Part shown: positions 17,455 to 26,791 of the stretch, piece by piece
Layout: each line of letters opens with the position of its first letter
Numbering within the stretch: position 1 is the stretch's first letter
DNA from: JAUXFK01 sp034189035
GTDB lineage: Bacteria > Desulfobacterota > UBA8473
Length of the DNA stretch: 41,143 nt
Direction: 5' to 3'
Assembly: GCA_034189035.1 (NCBI GenBank)
Contig: JAXHVA010000040.1
Location: 1-41,143 of the forward strand
Notes under the pieces: model-generated
Seen by the model: the letters and a program-made list of their open reading frames with translations, nothing else
Database searches by the model: none
What the model was told of the DNA's origin: nothing
Program-made: the position numbers and the translations under genes

Positions 17455-18627
17455 ATGAAAAAAACGGTCAATGTTTATATATTTAAAGAGATATTAGGGC
17501 CTTTTTTTATTGGGCTTTTGATATTTACCTTTATTTTTTTGACAAACAGTATCTTAAGATTAACCGAATTGGTGGTTAATAAAGGCGTAAGGCCTACCGA
17601 TATCTTGAAACTCATTCTTTTTGTAATGCCATCTTTTCTTGTGTTTTCTATTCCGATGGCATTATTAATGGCTGCATTAACTGCCTTTGGAAGACTCTCT
17701 TCAGATAACGAGATTACAGCAATGAAGGCATCAGGGATAAGTCTTTATGAATTGGTCACTCCGGCAATGATTCTCTCGATTATATGTTATTTACTTACCT
17801 CTATTATGACAATTTATGCAGAGCCCTACGGAAACCATTCATACAAAAAATCAACCTATAATATTGCCAAGACCAAGGCAAACATTGGGATAAAAGAGAG
17901 AATATTCAATAACGATTTTGAAGGATTGGTGTTATATGTTAATGAAATAGCTGTAAAAGGTAAGAAGCTGAACGGTGTTTTAGTCTCTGAGAGCAGAAAA
18001 ACAGAAGAAATTCAGACTATCGTTGCCAAAGAGGGGTATATTATCTCTGATCCTGAGTCTCTCAATATTACCCTGAGGTTGATAGATGGGAGTATTCATA
18101 GAGTGGGTAAAGATTTAAACACCTATCAGAGGATTGCTTTTACCAGTTACGATATAAACTTGGGTTTAGGGACAATCATCAAGGAGAAAGGCGGATTCAC
18201 CAAGAGATACAAGGAGATGTCAATTGATGAACTGCAAAGAAAGATTGAAAATTTAAAAGAAGAAAAGAAGAAATACTTCCATCCTCTTCGAATTTTATAT
18301 GAAAAGTTTTCTTTTCCTTTTGCTTGTTTGGTATTTGGACTTCTGTCGGTTCCTTTGGGGGTACAATCAAAACCATCAGGAAAATTTTTGGGTTTTATCG
18401 TGAGTTTGGGAGTAATCTTGGTATATTATGTATTACTCACAGGAGGAGAGCTTCTAGCGAAGAACGGAAAAATATCCCTCTTTATTGCTGTATGGGCCCC
18501 AAACTTTTTATTTGGTATGCTGGGAGTATACATGCTATTCAAGACAGCAAATGAACTTCCTGTCAAGTCTCTCTTATGGATAAAAGGTTTACGATTTCGA
18601 GGTAGAGTAAAAAATGGAGACATATAG
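17455..18627 (+). CDS. lptF: LPS export ABC transporter permease, LptF/LptG (YjgP/YjgQ) family
   Basis: About 390 residues from the ATG at 17455 (MKKTVNVYIFKEILGPFFIG); a TTG four codons upstream is possible. Inner-membrane subunit of the LptB2FG transporter that extracts LPS for the trans-envelope bridge. Three membrane segments at about 15-120, a periplasmic beta-jellyroll domain at about 125-260, and three segments at about 290-375, including FPFACLVFGLLSVPLGVQ, which is typical of the family. Resembles LptF more than LptG, but that is a judgement by eye. The known complex needs both permeases; the second is not in the window. Overlaps msbA by 14 nt. Confidence 0.9.
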   Translation: MKKTVNVYIFKEILGPFFIGLLIFTFIFLTNSILRLTELVVNKGVRPTDILKLILFVMPSFLVFSIPMALLMAALTAFGRLSSDNEITAMKASGISLYELVTPAMILSIICYLLTSIMTIYAEPYGNHSYKKSTYNIAKTKANIGIKERIFNNDFEGLVLYVNEIAVKGKKLNGVLVSESRKTEEIQTIVAKEGYIISDPESLNITLRLIDGSIHRVGKDLNTYQRIAFTSYDINLGLGTIIKEKGGFTKRYKEMSIDELQRKIENLKEEKKKYFHPLRILYEKFSFPFACLVFGLLSVPLGVQSKPSGKFLGFIVSLGVILVYYVLLTGGELLAKNGKISLFIAVWAPNFLFGMLGVYMLFKTANELPVKSLLWIKGLRFRGRVKNGDI

Positions 18628-20431
18628 GCGGTTACTCCAATTCGTAAAGCCTTACTGGTTTCGGCTTTTTGCCGCCATGATATGCATGGTATTCGTTTCA
18701 ATACTGACGAGTGCAGTTCCTTTTATAGTGAAGCCAGCATTGGATGAGCTCTTCTTTAAGAAAGATGTAATTCCTCCTGTTTTGTTCCCATTAAGCATCG
18801 ATGAGGTATCAATGCTCCACTTAATTCCTTTAGCCGTTATTTTGATTTTTTTATGTAGAGGTGGATTCGACTATGGACAATACTATTTGATGGGGTATGT
18901 AGGTCAGAAGGTTGTTACGGATATCAGGAACAAACTCTATCGTCACATACAATCCTTTTCCCTTTCTTACCTGACGAAGACATCCACAGGGGTACTTACG
19001 TCAAGGATCACGAATGACGTTAACCTGATGCAAGGCGCTGTATCGAACGCTGTTACTAGTGTCCTAAGGGATTCCTTTACGCTTATTGGTTTGATTGGTG
19101 TGTGCTTCTATAGGGATTGGAAACTGGCATGCTTTGCTTTTGTGGTATTCCCTTTTGCGGTTATCCCTATTGTAAAATTTGGCAGAAGACTTCGAAAAGT
19201 AAGTACTCAAAAGCAAAACATTATGGGAGGCCTGACAGCACTTTTACATGAAACCATATCCGGAAGCAGAATCGTTAAGGCCTTTGGTATGGAAGAGTAT
19301 GAGAACAAAAGGTTTTACAATGAAAATGAACGGCTTTTTCGCTCGATCATGAAGAGTTATCAGATCCGTGCGATGTCATCTCCGGTGATGGAATTTATAG
19401 GAGGGTTGGGATCTGCTCTGGTTATTTTTTACGGTGGATACTCTGTTATGAAAGGGTACTCAACCCCGGGCAACTTTTTTTCCTTCTTAACCGCTATTAT
19501 TATGTTATATGAGCCGGTGAAGAGGCTGAGCAGGATAAACAATATTGTCCAAGAAGGAATGGCTGCTGCCATTAGAACTTTTGATGTCCTTGATACTGAG
19601 CCCGAGATTCAAAATAAAAAAGATGCAAAACCCCTTTCTCCAATTTCAAAATGTATAGAATTTAATAATGTTTTCTTTAAGTATGATGATGAATTTGTAT
19701 TAAAAGATATAAACCTCAAGGTAAATACCAGTCAGGCCATTGCCCTTGTGGGTATGAGTGGTGCGGGAAAGACGACAATAGTGAATCTCATCCCTCGTTT
19801 CTACGATATTTCAGGTGGGGCGATATTAATAGACGGTACAGATATCAGAGATGTTACTATTGAGTCTCTCCGTTCACAAATTGCTATTGTATCTCAGCAA
19901 ACGATTCTATTCAATGATACAATAAGAAACAATATTGCCTATGGAGATATAGACAGATCCGAGGAAGAGCTTGTCGCGGCTTCTAAGGCTGCCAATGCAT
20001 ACAGCTTTATTATGGCAATGCCTCAGGGATTTGATACTGTAATTGGAGAACAGGGAGTGAAGATCTCCGGCGGACAGAGACAGAGGGTATCCATAGCGAG
20101 AGCGATATTGAAAAATGCGCCTATCTTGATACTGGATGAGGCAACCTCTTCGATCGATACGGAATCAGAGATTGAAGTCCAAAATGCATTGGAAAATCTC
20201 ATGAAGGATCGAACCACCTTCATTATAGCCCATAGGCTTTCTACAGTTCGAAATGCAGACAGGATAGTCGTTATCGAAGATGGAGAAATCGTTGAACAGG
20301 GAAACCATGAAGAGCTTTTGAAAAAGAATGGAGAGTATGCGAGAATCTGTGAATTGCAGTTTGGAGACACTGAAGCAGTTATACAAAACAACATCTCCGA
20401 ATCCGTTAATATGAGAAATACTATTTCCTAG
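18614..20431 (+). CDS. msbA: lipid A flippase MsbA (ABC exporter)
   Basis: 605 residues. Half-size ABC exporter that flips Kdo-lipid A or core-lipid A across the inner membrane. Membrane domain at about 1-320 with six helices, nucleotide-binding domain at about 345-585: Walker A GMSGAGKTT near 378-386, Q-loop IAIVSQQTILFNDTI, signature ISGGQRQRVSIARAI, Walker B ILILDEATSSID and switch His in IAHRLSTV. Begins inside the lptF 3' end. Sits among lpx and waa genes, which supports MsbA over other exporters. Confidence 0.93.
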   Translation: METYRRLLQFVKPYWFRLFAAMICMVFVSILTSAVPFIVKPALDELFFKKDVIPPVLFPLSIDEVSMLHLIPLAVILIFLCRGGFDYGQYYLMGYVGQKVVTDIRNKLYRHIQSFSLSYLTKTSTGVLTSRITNDVNLMQGAVSNAVTSVLRDSFTLIGLIGVCFYRDWKLACFAFVVFPFAVIPIVKFGRRLRKVSTQKQNIMGGLTALLHETISGSRIVKAFGMEEYENKRFYNENERLFRSIMKSYQIRAMSSPVMEFIGGLGSALVIFYGGYSVMKGYSTPGNFFSFLTAIIMLYEPVKRLSRINNIVQEGMAAAIRTFDVLDTEPEIQNKKDAKPLSPISKCIEFNNVFFKYDDEFVLKDINLKVNTSQAIALVGMSGAGKTTIVNLIPRFYDISGGAILIDGTDIRDVTIESLRSQIAIVSQQTILFNDTIRNNIAYGDIDRSEEELVAASKAANAYSFIMAMPQGFDTVIGEQGVKISGGQRQRVSIARAILKNAPILILDEATSSIDTESEIEVQNALENLMKDRTTFIIAHRLSTVRNADRIVVIEDGEIVEQGNHEELLKKNGEYARICELQFGDTEAVIQNNISESVNMRNTIS

Positions 20432-20439
20432 GGCTATAA

Positions 20440-20530
20440 TGCTTTTCCCCTGTTTTTCTTAACGCACTTTTGTATTTAAAATGTTTCATACATTGAAACT
20501 TGACTGTCGTTAAAGCGATTCTTTTTTTTA
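20440..20530 (+). repeat. partial copy of the intergenic repeat family
   Basis: CCCCTGTTTTTCTTAACGC at about 20447-20465 matches the core found in the copies at 26520, 30225 and 34845 (inverted). The rest of the gap, including GAAACTTGACTGT near 20495, is only loosely similar. A degenerate, truncated copy between msbA and the acyltransferase gene. Confidence 0.4.
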
Positions 20531-20565
20531 ATCTAAACTATAATGAAAAATCCAGAATTGTTACT

Positions 20566-21273
20566 ATGAAAGTAAAAAAGATTAAAAAGAAGATCGGAAA
20601 GAGTATTAAACTTACGTTTGCACCTTTACTAATAAGTTTAATCATCCGATTCATATTCTTGACCTTGAGAATAACGGAACATAACCCGGAAAATGTCAGA
20701 CAGCTCTGGGAAAAAGACAAGAGCGTAATCGTCGTTTTTTGGCATGGAAGGTTGCTTATGGTTCCAATGTTGTTCAAACGCTACAAGGAGAGGAAGGCCT
20801 ATGGGCTTACAAGCCACCACAATGATGGAGAGATTATTGCCAGGTCCACTCGACTTTTGGGGTATGAGACGATTCGGGGATCAACCGGAAAAGGTGGATT
20901 TTCTGCCTTACGAAAGATGATTCGGATATTAAGGAGCGGCTCTGATTTGACTTTTGCTCCAGATGGACCCAAGGGCCCCAGATATAAAGTTCAAAGAGGG
21001 GTGATTGAGCTAGCAAGGTTGAGCGGCGCTCCCATAATTCCGATGGCCTTTAGTTCCTCTAAAAAGAAGATATTGAATACCTGGGATGCCTTCTTATTCC
21101 CTTTTCCTTTTTCAAGGGGGGTATTTGTCTGGGGAGATCCAATCTCTATTGAAAATACTAATGACGAAGAATACCTGAAAGATAAAAGAAGGCTCGTAGA
21201 AGAGAGACTGATTTCTATTACCAATATGGCCGACAGTTATTTTAAAAAGGAGAGAGATGTATCTGCTCTATAA
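20566..21273 (+). CDS. DUF374 lysophospholipid-acyltransferase-like protein, probable late lipid A acyltransferase (LpxJ-like)
   Basis: About 235 residues from the ATG at 20566 (MKVKKIKKKIGKSIKLTFAP); the frame is open upstream to 20500 but without homology. One N-terminal membrane segment at about 18-35, then the DUF374 motifs VVFWHGRLLMVPML, SHHNDGEIIARSTRLLGYE, RGSTGKGG and FAPDGPKGPRYKVQRGVIEL. DUF374 includes LpxJ of Helicobacter and Campylobacter, a secondary lipid A acyltransferase unrelated to LpxL/LpxM. Its place between msbA and waaA, overlapping waaA by 17 nt, and the absence of any LpxL/LpxM here support that role. Substrate is inferred. Confidence 0.85.
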   Translation: MKVKKIKKKIGKSIKLTFAPLLISLIIRFIFLTLRITEHNPENVRQLWEKDKSVIVVFWHGRLLMVPMLFKRYKERKAYGLTSHHNDGEIIARSTRLLGYETIRGSTGKGGFSALRKMIRILRSGSDLTFAPDGPKGPRYKVQRGVIELARLSGAPIIPMAFSSSKKKILNTWDAFLFPFPFSRGVFVWGDPISIENTNDEEYLKDKRRLVEERLISITNMADSYFKKERDVSAL

Positions 21274-22579
21274 TATGGTATTGATATTAGTCTCTATACT
21301 TGCCTTCCCGTATTATTTTATAAAAATGTTAAAAACAGGTAAGTATCGCAAGAGCTTTATCCAAAAGATCGGTTTTCTATCTGAAGAATCCATATCCAAA
21401 AATAGCCTTGCTGGAGAAAATCCCATATGGATTCATGCAGTTTCTGTAGGGGAAGTGCTCTCATCCGTATCGATAATCAAGATGATAAAAAAGCGATACC
21501 CCGGTAAAAGAATAATTCTTTCTACTATAACAGAGACAGGGAATTACACTGCAAAATCCAAGTTGAAAGGTATAGATGGAATCATCTATTTCCCTTTAGA
21601 CTATATCTGTGTTGTCAAAAGAGTTATAGATGCTGTTCGTCCTCAGTTATTTATAATCGTTGAGACCGATATCTGGCCCAATTTCTTAAGATACCTAAAG
21701 AGAAGAAAGGTCCCCTCTATTCTTATAAATGGCCGGGTTTCCCCCAGATCATATCGAAGGTATAGATGGTTTAGGTTTTTTTTTCATAAAGTATTCTGTT
21801 ATATCTCTGCCTTTTCAATGCAGTCGAGTATAGATTCTAACAGGATAATAGAAATTGGAGCAGATCATAAAAAGGTAAAGACAACAGGAAATCTCAAATT
21901 CGAACAAGAAATCCATCATCTCAGCTCCTTAGAGAAAGAAGATATATTTCGCTCCTTGGGATTACAACCAGATCAGAAGGTTCTTATAGCGGGTAGCACT
22001 CACAAAGGAGAAGAGGAGTTGATACTCGATGTATTCGAAGTGATCAAAAGAGACTTTCCTGACCTGATCTTGGTTCTGGCACCTCGAAACCCCGAGAGGT
22101 TTGCAGAGGTTGAAAATATAGTATCCAAACGGAACCTCAATTGGGTAAAAAGGACGAAGCTCGACGCGGATCTTAATCAAACCTCCCCTGATTTGGTTAT
22201 ACTGGATACAATAGGAGAACTGTCGAGGATATACAGCATTGGACTTCTGGTCTTTGTTGGAGGGAGCCTTGTAAAGATTGGAGGGCATAACCTATTAGAG
22301 CCGGCAGTATATAAGAAACCTATCCTATTTGGGCCATATATGCATAACTTTTTAGAGATATCCCGTGTATTGATAGACAGTGGAGCAGGGATTCAGGTGA
22401 AAGACAAAGAGGAGTTTATCTCTCAGCTCAGAATGTTGTTAGGTGATCCATCCCTTTTACAGAAATTAGGAGAAGCAGCTTATAGTGTCATTGAGAAGAA
22501 TCAAGGGGCAACCATGAAAAATATGGAGATAATAGATGTTTTCATGGGACATAAAAATACTGAGGCCGCAGGATTATAA
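21257..22579 (+). CDS. waaA: 3-deoxy-D-manno-octulosonic acid (Kdo) transferase WaaA
   Basis: 440 residues, typical of WaaA/KdtA (GT30). Membrane-anchored glycosyltransferase adding Kdo from CMP-Kdo to the lipid IVA-type acceptor. N-terminal anchor at about 5-22, the catalytic Glu66 in IHAVSVGEVLS, the acceptor domain with FIIVETDIWPNFL, and the C-terminal donor domain with LIAGSTHKGEEE, LVLAPRNPERF and FVGGSLVKIGGHNLLEPA. Starts within the end of the acyltransferase gene, with AAAAGGAGAG upstream, so translation is coupled. One domain, so a bifunctional or monofunctional activity cannot be told. Confidence 0.97.
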   Translation: MYLLYNMVLILVSILAFPYYFIKMLKTGKYRKSFIQKIGFLSEESISKNSLAGENPIWIHAVSVGEVLSSVSIIKMIKKRYPGKRIILSTITETGNYTAKSKLKGIDGIIYFPLDYICVVKRVIDAVRPQLFIIVETDIWPNFLRYLKRRKVPSILINGRVSPRSYRRYRWFRFFFHKVFCYISAFSMQSSIDSNRIIEIGADHKKVKTTGNLKFEQEIHHLSSLEKEDIFRSLGLQPDQKVLIAGSTHKGEEELILDVFEVIKRDFPDLILVLAPRNPERFAEVENIVSKRNLNWVKRTKLDADLNQTSPDLVILDTIGELSRIYSIGLLVFVGGSLVKIGGHNLLEPAVYKKPILFGPYMHNFLEISRVLIDSGAGIQVKDKEEFISQLRMLLGDPSLLQKLGEAAYSVIEKNQGATMKNMEIIDVFMGHKNTEAAGL

Positions 22580-22582
22580 AAG

Positions 22583-23674
22583 ATGAGCCTAAGGACTTTT
22601 TCTGAAAGAATTATTTATGGGAGATACGAAAAAAAATATATAGAGATATTGCTTATTCCATTATTATTGATTTCTTTACTTTACAAGTGTGGTGTTCAGC
22701 TAAGATACTGGCTATACAAAAGGGGTATCTTCCGGTCTAAAGAGCTTCCCTGTGAGGTTATAAGCATTGGGAATATCTCCCTGGGTGGGTCAGGCAAGAC
22801 CCCAACAACCTACTATATTGCAAACCTATTAAAAGAGAATCAGATTCGGGTTGCAGTACTGAGCAGGGGTTATAAGAGCAAAGCAAATAACAGGATAAAT
22901 CTTGTATCCGATGGCAATCGGGTTTTATTGAGTCCAATGCAAGCCGGTGATGAGCCTTATATGTTGGCAAAAAGACTCAATGGTGTTCCAGTATTGACTT
23001 CGAAGGATCGGTACCATATGGGTAAATATGCAATTAAACATTTTAAGAGCAGTGCATTGATCCTGGATGATGGTTTTCAGCACATAGGGCTAAAAAGGGA
23101 CATGGATATTCTTCTGATAGACCCAAATACATTAAATGGGCAGAACTATCTTTTTCCAAGAGGGATACTGAGAGAACCAATCAAAAGTATAAAACGAGCG
23201 GATCTCTATCTCATTACAAAGGTTAAAGATGAAAATGAGTATGAGAAACTGAGTCGAAAAATAAGAGACATAAAAGAAGACGCAAAGACCTTTTACGTTT
23301 ATTTTAAGGCCGAAGATTTAATAGACTCCAATGGAGAAAACAAGGGCTTAGACTACTTAAAAGACAAAAGGGTATTGGCCTTTTCCGGGATTGCGAATCC
23401 GCAACACTTCATCGCTTTATTAAAAGAGCAAGGGGCAATTGTAGTTGAGGAACTGATATTCCCAGACCATCACTGGTATTCATCAGATGATTATAAAAAA
23501 ATAGAGCGAATCTCTAAACAACTGGACTTTAGTGTAACAACTGAGAAGGATATTATGAAGATGGGCAGCTCGTTTTTTCATAAGGTTAAGGCTTTTGCAC
23601 TCACTATTGGGTTATGTATAGACAGAGAGGAAGATTTTAAGGCCTCTTTATTGAGTAAAGTACTCAACCCATAA
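22583..23674 (+). CDS. lpxK: tetraacyldisaccharide 4'-kinase LpxK
   Basis: 363 residues, a little longer than the E. coli enzyme. Phosphorylates the 4' position of the tetraacyl disaccharide to make lipid IVA. N-terminal membrane helix at about 23-42, P-loop GNISLGGSGKT at 63-73, then LSRGYKS, AGDEPYMLAKR and the DDGFQHIGLKRD segment near 160-170. Follows waaA by 3 nt. No further coupled gene; a gap with a repeat remnant follows. Confidence 0.97.
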   Translation: MSLRTFSERIIYGRYEKKYIEILLIPLLLISLLYKCGVQLRYWLYKRGIFRSKELPCEVISIGNISLGGSGKTPTTYYIANLLKENQIRVAVLSRGYKSKANNRINLVSDGNRVLLSPMQAGDEPYMLAKRLNGVPVLTSKDRYHMGKYAIKHFKSSALILDDGFQHIGLKRDMDILLIDPNTLNGQNYLFPRGILREPIKSIKRADLYLITKVKDENEYEKLSRKIRDIKEDAKTFYVYFKAEDLIDSNGENKGLDYLKDKRVLAFSGIANPQHFIALLKEQGAIVVEELIFPDHHWYSSDDYKKIERISKQLDFSVTTEKDIMKMGSSFFHKVKAFALTIGLCIDREEDFKASLLSKVLNP

Positions 23675-23734
23675 CAAATTCCTACTATTTTAATCTTATG
23701 ATAAAAGTTTAAATTTCTGAAAAGAGTTGCTAAT

Positions 23735-23777
23735 ACGGCAATCAAAATTTCAAAAAGTGAAACTGTTACAGAAATTC
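23735..23777 (+). repeat. 3'-end remnant of the intergenic repeat family
   Basis: The stretch ending GTGAAACTGTTACAG (about 23758-23772) matches the end seen beside the 14883 element (CCAAACTGTTACAG) and in the 30225 and 34845 copies (GCTAAACTATTACA, GCTAAACTGTTAAG). Only this end is recognisable, just ahead of the waaF start. Confidence 0.4.
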
Positions 23778-23780
23778 AAT

Positions 23781-24860
23781 ATGAAAGTAAAGAATAAAAA
23801 AGAGATAGACTTTAGTAAAATTGAAAAGATACTGATTCGGTCGACGAATTGGATCGGTGATGCTGTCCTAACTCTACCGGCAATCGCCAGTATAAAAAAA
23901 AACTTTCCCCACTCCTATATTTCCATATTGTGTAAGTCTTGGGTCTCTCCATTGCTCGAGTGTAACACAAACATAAATGAGGTTATTCTCTACGACCAGG
24001 ACGGGATACACAGTGGAATAAAGGGAAGGCTAAAATTGGCCCGGGAATTGAGGAGAAATGAATTTGATTTAGCGATTCTTTTACAGAACGCTTTTGATGC
24101 TGCGCTTATAACTTTTTTGGCAGGGATTCCTCTAAGAGCAGGGTATAATACCGATCTTAGAGGATTTCTATTGACAAACAAGGTAATATTGGACAGAGCA
24201 ACCTTGAAGAAACATCAGGTCTTTTATTATTTGGATCTCTTAAAAACCTTGGGAATGGATATAATTGAGGCGAATCCCAGTGTTGAAATCTCTAAAGAAG
24301 TTGCCGACAGGGCAATAGAGATATTGGATTCTTTTAATATAGAAGATGGTGAACTGTTGATAGGTATTAATCCTGGGGCTTATTTCGGATCTGCAAAGAG
24401 GTGGCTCCCTGAAAGATTTGCTCAATTATCAGATATGATCTGTGAAGGTTTTCATGCCAGAATTTTACTTTTTGGTAGTGAAGGAGATAGAGACTCGTTC
24501 AATATAATATTTCAAAATGATGGGTCAAAGATTATAAATCTTATTGGGAAGACATCGCTTTTAGATGCCATGACCCTGATAAAGAAGTGCAGTCTTTTTA
24601 TTACAAATGACTCAGGGTTGATGCATCTGGCTGCCTCTATGAGTATCCCTCTCATTGCCATCTTTGGGTCAACCGATCCTGCTGCTACCTCTCCACTGGG
24701 TAATAACAGTGTCATCCTTAGAAAGGAAGTGGATTGCAGCCCCTGTTTGGAAAAGGTGTGTCCAACAGATCATCGATGTATGAAGTTGATTGGTGTTGAT
24801 GAGGTGTATCGGCATGTAAGTCGAATCCTGAAAAAGGGAACCCTATATCATGTACAATAA
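23781..24860 (+). CDS. waaF: ADP-heptose:LPS heptosyltransferase II WaaF
   Basis: About 359 residues from the ATG at 23781; the frame is open back to a TTG at 23727 inside a repeat remnant. GT9 transferase adding the second heptose to the inner core. N-terminal ILIRSTNWIGDAVLTLPAI (the Thr-Asn-Trp-Ile-Gly-Asp stretch marks WaaF), GINPGAYFGSAKRWLPERFA in the donor domain, FITNDSGLMHLAAS and FGSTDPAATSPLG, then a Cys-rich tail (CSPCLEKVCPTDHRCM). Overlaps gmhB by 11 nt. Confidence 0.95.
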   Translation: MKVKNKKEIDFSKIEKILIRSTNWIGDAVLTLPAIASIKKNFPHSYISILCKSWVSPLLECNTNINEVILYDQDGIHSGIKGRLKLARELRRNEFDLAILLQNAFDAALITFLAGIPLRAGYNTDLRGFLLTNKVILDRATLKKHQVFYYLDLLKTLGMDIIEANPSVEISKEVADRAIEILDSFNIEDGELLIGINPGAYFGSAKRWLPERFAQLSDMICEGFHARILLFGSEGDRDSFNIIFQNDGSKIINLIGKTSLLDAMTLIKKCSLFITNDSGLMHLAASMSIPLIAIFGSTDPAATSPLGNNSVILRKEVDCSPCLEKVCPTDHRCMKLIGVDEVYRHVSRILKKGTLYHVQ

Positions 24861-25449
24861 ATCTCAGGGAAATATCGCTGTTTTTATGGATAGAGATGGA
24901 ACGATAATCGATGAATTAGGCTACTTAAAAGATCCAAATGATTTGAATATAATACCAGGAGCTGTTGATGCAATCCGTTTGATCAATAGGGCCCAGATGA
25001 AAGCAGTTATCGTCACGAATCAGTCAGGAGTGGCCAGGGGATATCTCTCTGAAGAAATACTCGGAAATATCCACCAGAGATTACTAGAGAGATTAATGAA
25101 AAAAGATGCTTACATAGATGCAATATACTATTGCCCCCACCATCCAAACGAGGGTGATCTGAGATATCGAAAGACCTGTAACTGTCGCAAGCCGTACCCA
25201 GGAATGCTCGATATGGCTGCTAAAGACTTAAAGGTGGATTTGGAGCGTTCTTATGTTATAGGGGATAAGATAATCGACATGAGACTTGCCCATCGCGTGG
25301 GTGCCAAAGGGGTGCTTGTCTTAACAGGATACGGAAAAAATGAGGTGAAATTGATAGATGATGCACTAAAAAGTAGACCTCATTGTATTGCAGAGGATAT
25401 ACTCAAAGCAGTAGACTGGATTCTATCCGATCTGGGCAAAAGAGAGTAA
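24850..25449 (+). CDS. gmhB: D,D-heptose 1,7-bisphosphate phosphatase GmhB
   Basis: 199 residues, HAD superfamily. Removes the 7-phosphate in the ADP-heptose pathway. Catalytic Asp14 and Asp16 in FMDRDGTIIDE, VTNQSGVARGYL as motif II, a zinc loop (CPHHPNEG then CNCRKPYPGM) and GDKIIDM as the last acidic motif. Sits between the two heptosyltransferase genes that use the final product; its stop overlaps the waaC start (TAATG). gmhA, hldE and hldD are not in the window. Confidence 0.95.
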   Translation: MYNKSQGNIAVFMDRDGTIIDELGYLKDPNDLNIIPGAVDAIRLINRAQMKAVIVTNQSGVARGYLSEEILGNIHQRLLERLMKKDAYIDAIYYCPHHPNEGDLRYRKTCNCRKPYPGMLDMAAKDLKVDLERSYVIGDKIIDMRLAHRVGAKGVLVLTGYGKNEVKLIDDALKSRPHCIAEDILKAVDWILSDLGKRE

Positions 25450-26522
25450 TGGAGATATTGATTGTAAAATTGAGTGCGATCGGCGATGTGGTTCATACCC
25501 TTCCATGTCTCGAATCTCTGCGGGCAGCTTATCCTGAAAGTCGGATTACATGGTTGATAGAAGAGGATGCCTATGAGATAATAAAAGGGCATCCTTGTCT
25601 GGATCATGTATTGGTTTCAAGGAGAAAAACCTGGATAAAAAATATCTTTAAGCCGTCTAGATCGATTCAGACGATCCATGAGATCGGTTCATTCATTAGA
25701 GAGTTGAAGAGAACAGAATACGATATTGTTGTCGATTTTCAGGGACTTTTTAAGAGCGGTATACTCGCACGTATAAGTGGTTCCAAAAGAAGAGTGGGGT
25801 ATGATAAGACTCGAGAATTGAGCTATCTTTTTTTAAATGAGAGGATCTTTCCGTATAATCCGGATTCACATGCAGTACAAAGATATATTCACCTTGCGAG
25901 ATATGCAGGGGGCGAGGCAATTGAGCCCAGATTTTTTATTCCAATACAAGAGAATAATATAGAATGCGTTAAAGGGTTTTTAAAGGAAAACAACATAAAA
26001 GAAGGAGACAAAATCATCGCTATAAATCCATGTTCAGGATGGGACACAAAACTATGGGAGTGGGAGAGATTCAGTATCTTGTCCGATAGGATAACCGATA
26101 TCCTTGACGCTAAGATTGTTTTAACTGGAAGTGAAGATGACCGTGCACTAATCGATGCGATCTCTAATAAGATGCAGAACCCAGTATGTAATACTGCAGG
26201 AAGGATGAGTTTGAAAGACTTGGCTTATCTTTTAAGCCTGGTGGATATCATGGTTACAACGGACACAGGACCAATGCATATTGCATCAGCAGTGGAAACC
26301 CCGACAATAGCCCTTTTTGGGCCGACAGCGCCTTGCAGGACAGGGCCTTATGGTAATAATCACACAATTATTAAGAGCGACATTGAGTGCAGTCCGTGCT
26401 TTAAGAAGAGATGCAATACAAAAAAATGTATGAAGGAGATCACTGTTGACAGAGTACTGTCTGCAGTATCAGAAAAATTAAACCCAAGCGAGAAGCGGGC
26501 GGTCAAATCTTTATCCGTTTAA
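25449..26522 (+). CDS. waaC: ADP-heptose:LPS heptosyltransferase I WaaC
   Basis: About 357 residues from the ATG at 25449, which overlaps the gmhB stop by one base; the frame is open further upstream inside gmhB. GT9 enzyme adding the first heptose to Kdo. MEILIVKLSAIGDVVHTLPC and ITWLIEEDAYEI are characteristic of WaaC. The donor domain has INPCSGWDTKLWEWERF, TTDTGPMHIASAVETP and FGPTAPCRTGPYG, then a Cys-rich tail (CSPCFKKRCNTKKCM). An intergenic repeat begins directly at the stop codon. Confidence 0.95.
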   Translation: MEILIVKLSAIGDVVHTLPCLESLRAAYPESRITWLIEEDAYEIIKGHPCLDHVLVSRRKTWIKNIFKPSRSIQTIHEIGSFIRELKRTEYDIVVDFQGLFKSGILARISGSKRRVGYDKTRELSYLFLNERIFPYNPDSHAVQRYIHLARYAGGEAIEPRFFIPIQENNIECVKGFLKENNIKEGDKIIAINPCSGWDTKLWEWERFSILSDRITDILDAKIVLTGSEDDRALIDAISNKMQNPVCNTAGRMSLKDLAYLLSLVDIMVTTDTGPMHIASAVETPTIALFGPTAPCRTGPYGNNHTIIKSDIECSPCFKKRCNTKKCMKEITVDRVLSAVSEKLNPSEKRAVKSLSV

Positions 26523-26715
26523 AACTCGCATCCAAGTGAGTGTAAAGAAAGAACAGTATAACACTATTCAATTCAGTAGCTCCATTATTAACTATTTCAG
26601 ATATCAAATATAGGGTTATCCCCTGTTCTTTTTAACGCTCGCTAATATGCTCAAACAACTACACACATTAGGATTTGACCCCCCGTTTCTTGCAAAGCTT
26701 TTCAAAAACTAACCT
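26520..26715 (+). repeat. intergenic repeat family copy
   Basis: Starts at the waaC stop with AAAACTCGCATCCAAGTGAG and runs through AACTATTTCAGATATCAAAT (about 26590-26609) and CCCCTGTTCTTTTTAACGCTC (about 26619-26639) to CTTGCAAAGC and AACTAACCTGTTG. Aligns along most of its length with the copy at 30225 and, in inverted orientation, with 34845. AAAGAACAG and CTGTTCTTT form an inner inverted pair. The 3' part of the gap up to the small zinc protein is otherwise empty. Confidence 0.7.
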
Positions 26716-26791
26716 GTTGAAATTTGTAAAAGCTTTTTGGTTCTGGATTGTTCGTGAAGGGAATGTATTCATAAATTCAAAAGGAGGAATA

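Noticed and set aside
26675..26791. Extended N-terminus of the small zinc protein
   Set aside because: It covers the repeat copy, while the ATG at 26792 has a perfect AAGGAGG and fits the family length.
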